Positions 14,052 through 14,112 of a DNA stretch of 14,112 nt are shown in pieces. The stretch lies in contig SKPS01000280.1 of NCBI GenBank assembly GCA_007119395.1, forward strand, positions 1 to 14,112. The letters run 5' to 3'. The notes beneath the pieces are model-generated. The model was not told where the DNA came from. It saw nothing but the letters and a program-made list of their open reading frames with translations, and made no database searches. A program made the position numbers and the translations under genes. Numbering within the stretch: position 1 is the stretch's first letter; each line of letters starts with the position of its first letter. This DNA is from Lentimicrobiaceae bacterium (lineage in GTDB: Bacteria; Bacteroidota; Bacteroidia; Bacteroidales; SKPS01).

Positions 14052-14096
14052 TTGCGTTTAAAAAAGCAGCGTCAGCACAAAAAGACTTAAACGCAA
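14052..14096. repeat. Inverted repeat with TTGCGTTTAA arms, next to TTTGCG direct repeats
   Basis: Ten-base perfect arms (14052-14061 and 14087-14096) flank a 25-base spacer. Just before them, cttTGCGAatc, ctttGCGAtc and atTGCGttt form imperfect direct repeats (~14030-14060). The region 13971-14112 holds no gene that I can support. Confidence 0.65.
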
Positions 14097-14112
14097 AGCA
14101 CGAAATGAATGC

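Overview
The window looks like a piece of a Bacteroidota (probably Bacteroidales-like) chromosome. The evidence is a type IX secretion C-terminal sorting domain, start codons mostly without a good Shine-Dalgarno sequence, two exact TAnnTTTG minus-7 promoter boxes, and intergenic repeats of a kind familiar from this phylum. A tungsten-type aldehyde ferredoxin oxidoreductase (AOR) points to an anaerobic or facultative lifestyle. I see no tRNA, rRNA, CRISPR array, transposase or phage gene.

Left part (1-9566, minus strand): five co-directional envelope genes, read from right to left. They are a giant alpha-2-macroglobulin family protein with a CLEQ thioester motif, a secreted SPOR-domain protein with a long Pro/Glu/Lys linker, an outer-membrane beta-barrel-like protein with a C-terminal EF-hand, an M48 metalloprotease lipoprotein, and the start of a class A penicillin-binding protein of the PBP1C type that runs off the window edge. 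Gaps are 53, 45, 82 and 7 bases, so an operon is plausible. Bacterial alpha-2-macroglobulin and PBP1C genes are classic partners (yfhM-pbpC in E. coli). Their proposed joint role is to trap foreign proteases that breach the envelope and then repair peptidoglycan. Here three further envelope genes lie between the two.

Right part (9781-13926, plus strand): after a 214-base divergent intergenic region with a good Bacteroidota promoter comes a single AOR gene. It ends in a cluster of hairpins and a convincing rho-independent terminator. A repeat-rich gap with a 9-A and a 9-C homopolymer leads to a second promoter and a type IX-secreted protein of unknown function. The last ~190 bases are non-coding and made almost entirely of short tandem and inverted repeats.

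The most interesting points are the enlarged A2M-PBP1C envelope locus with a predicted periplasmic calcium-binding barrel protein, the non-canonical cysteine spacing in the AOR, and the homopolymer tracts beside the promoter of the secreted protein. All functional calls come from reading motifs by eye; no database search was possible.
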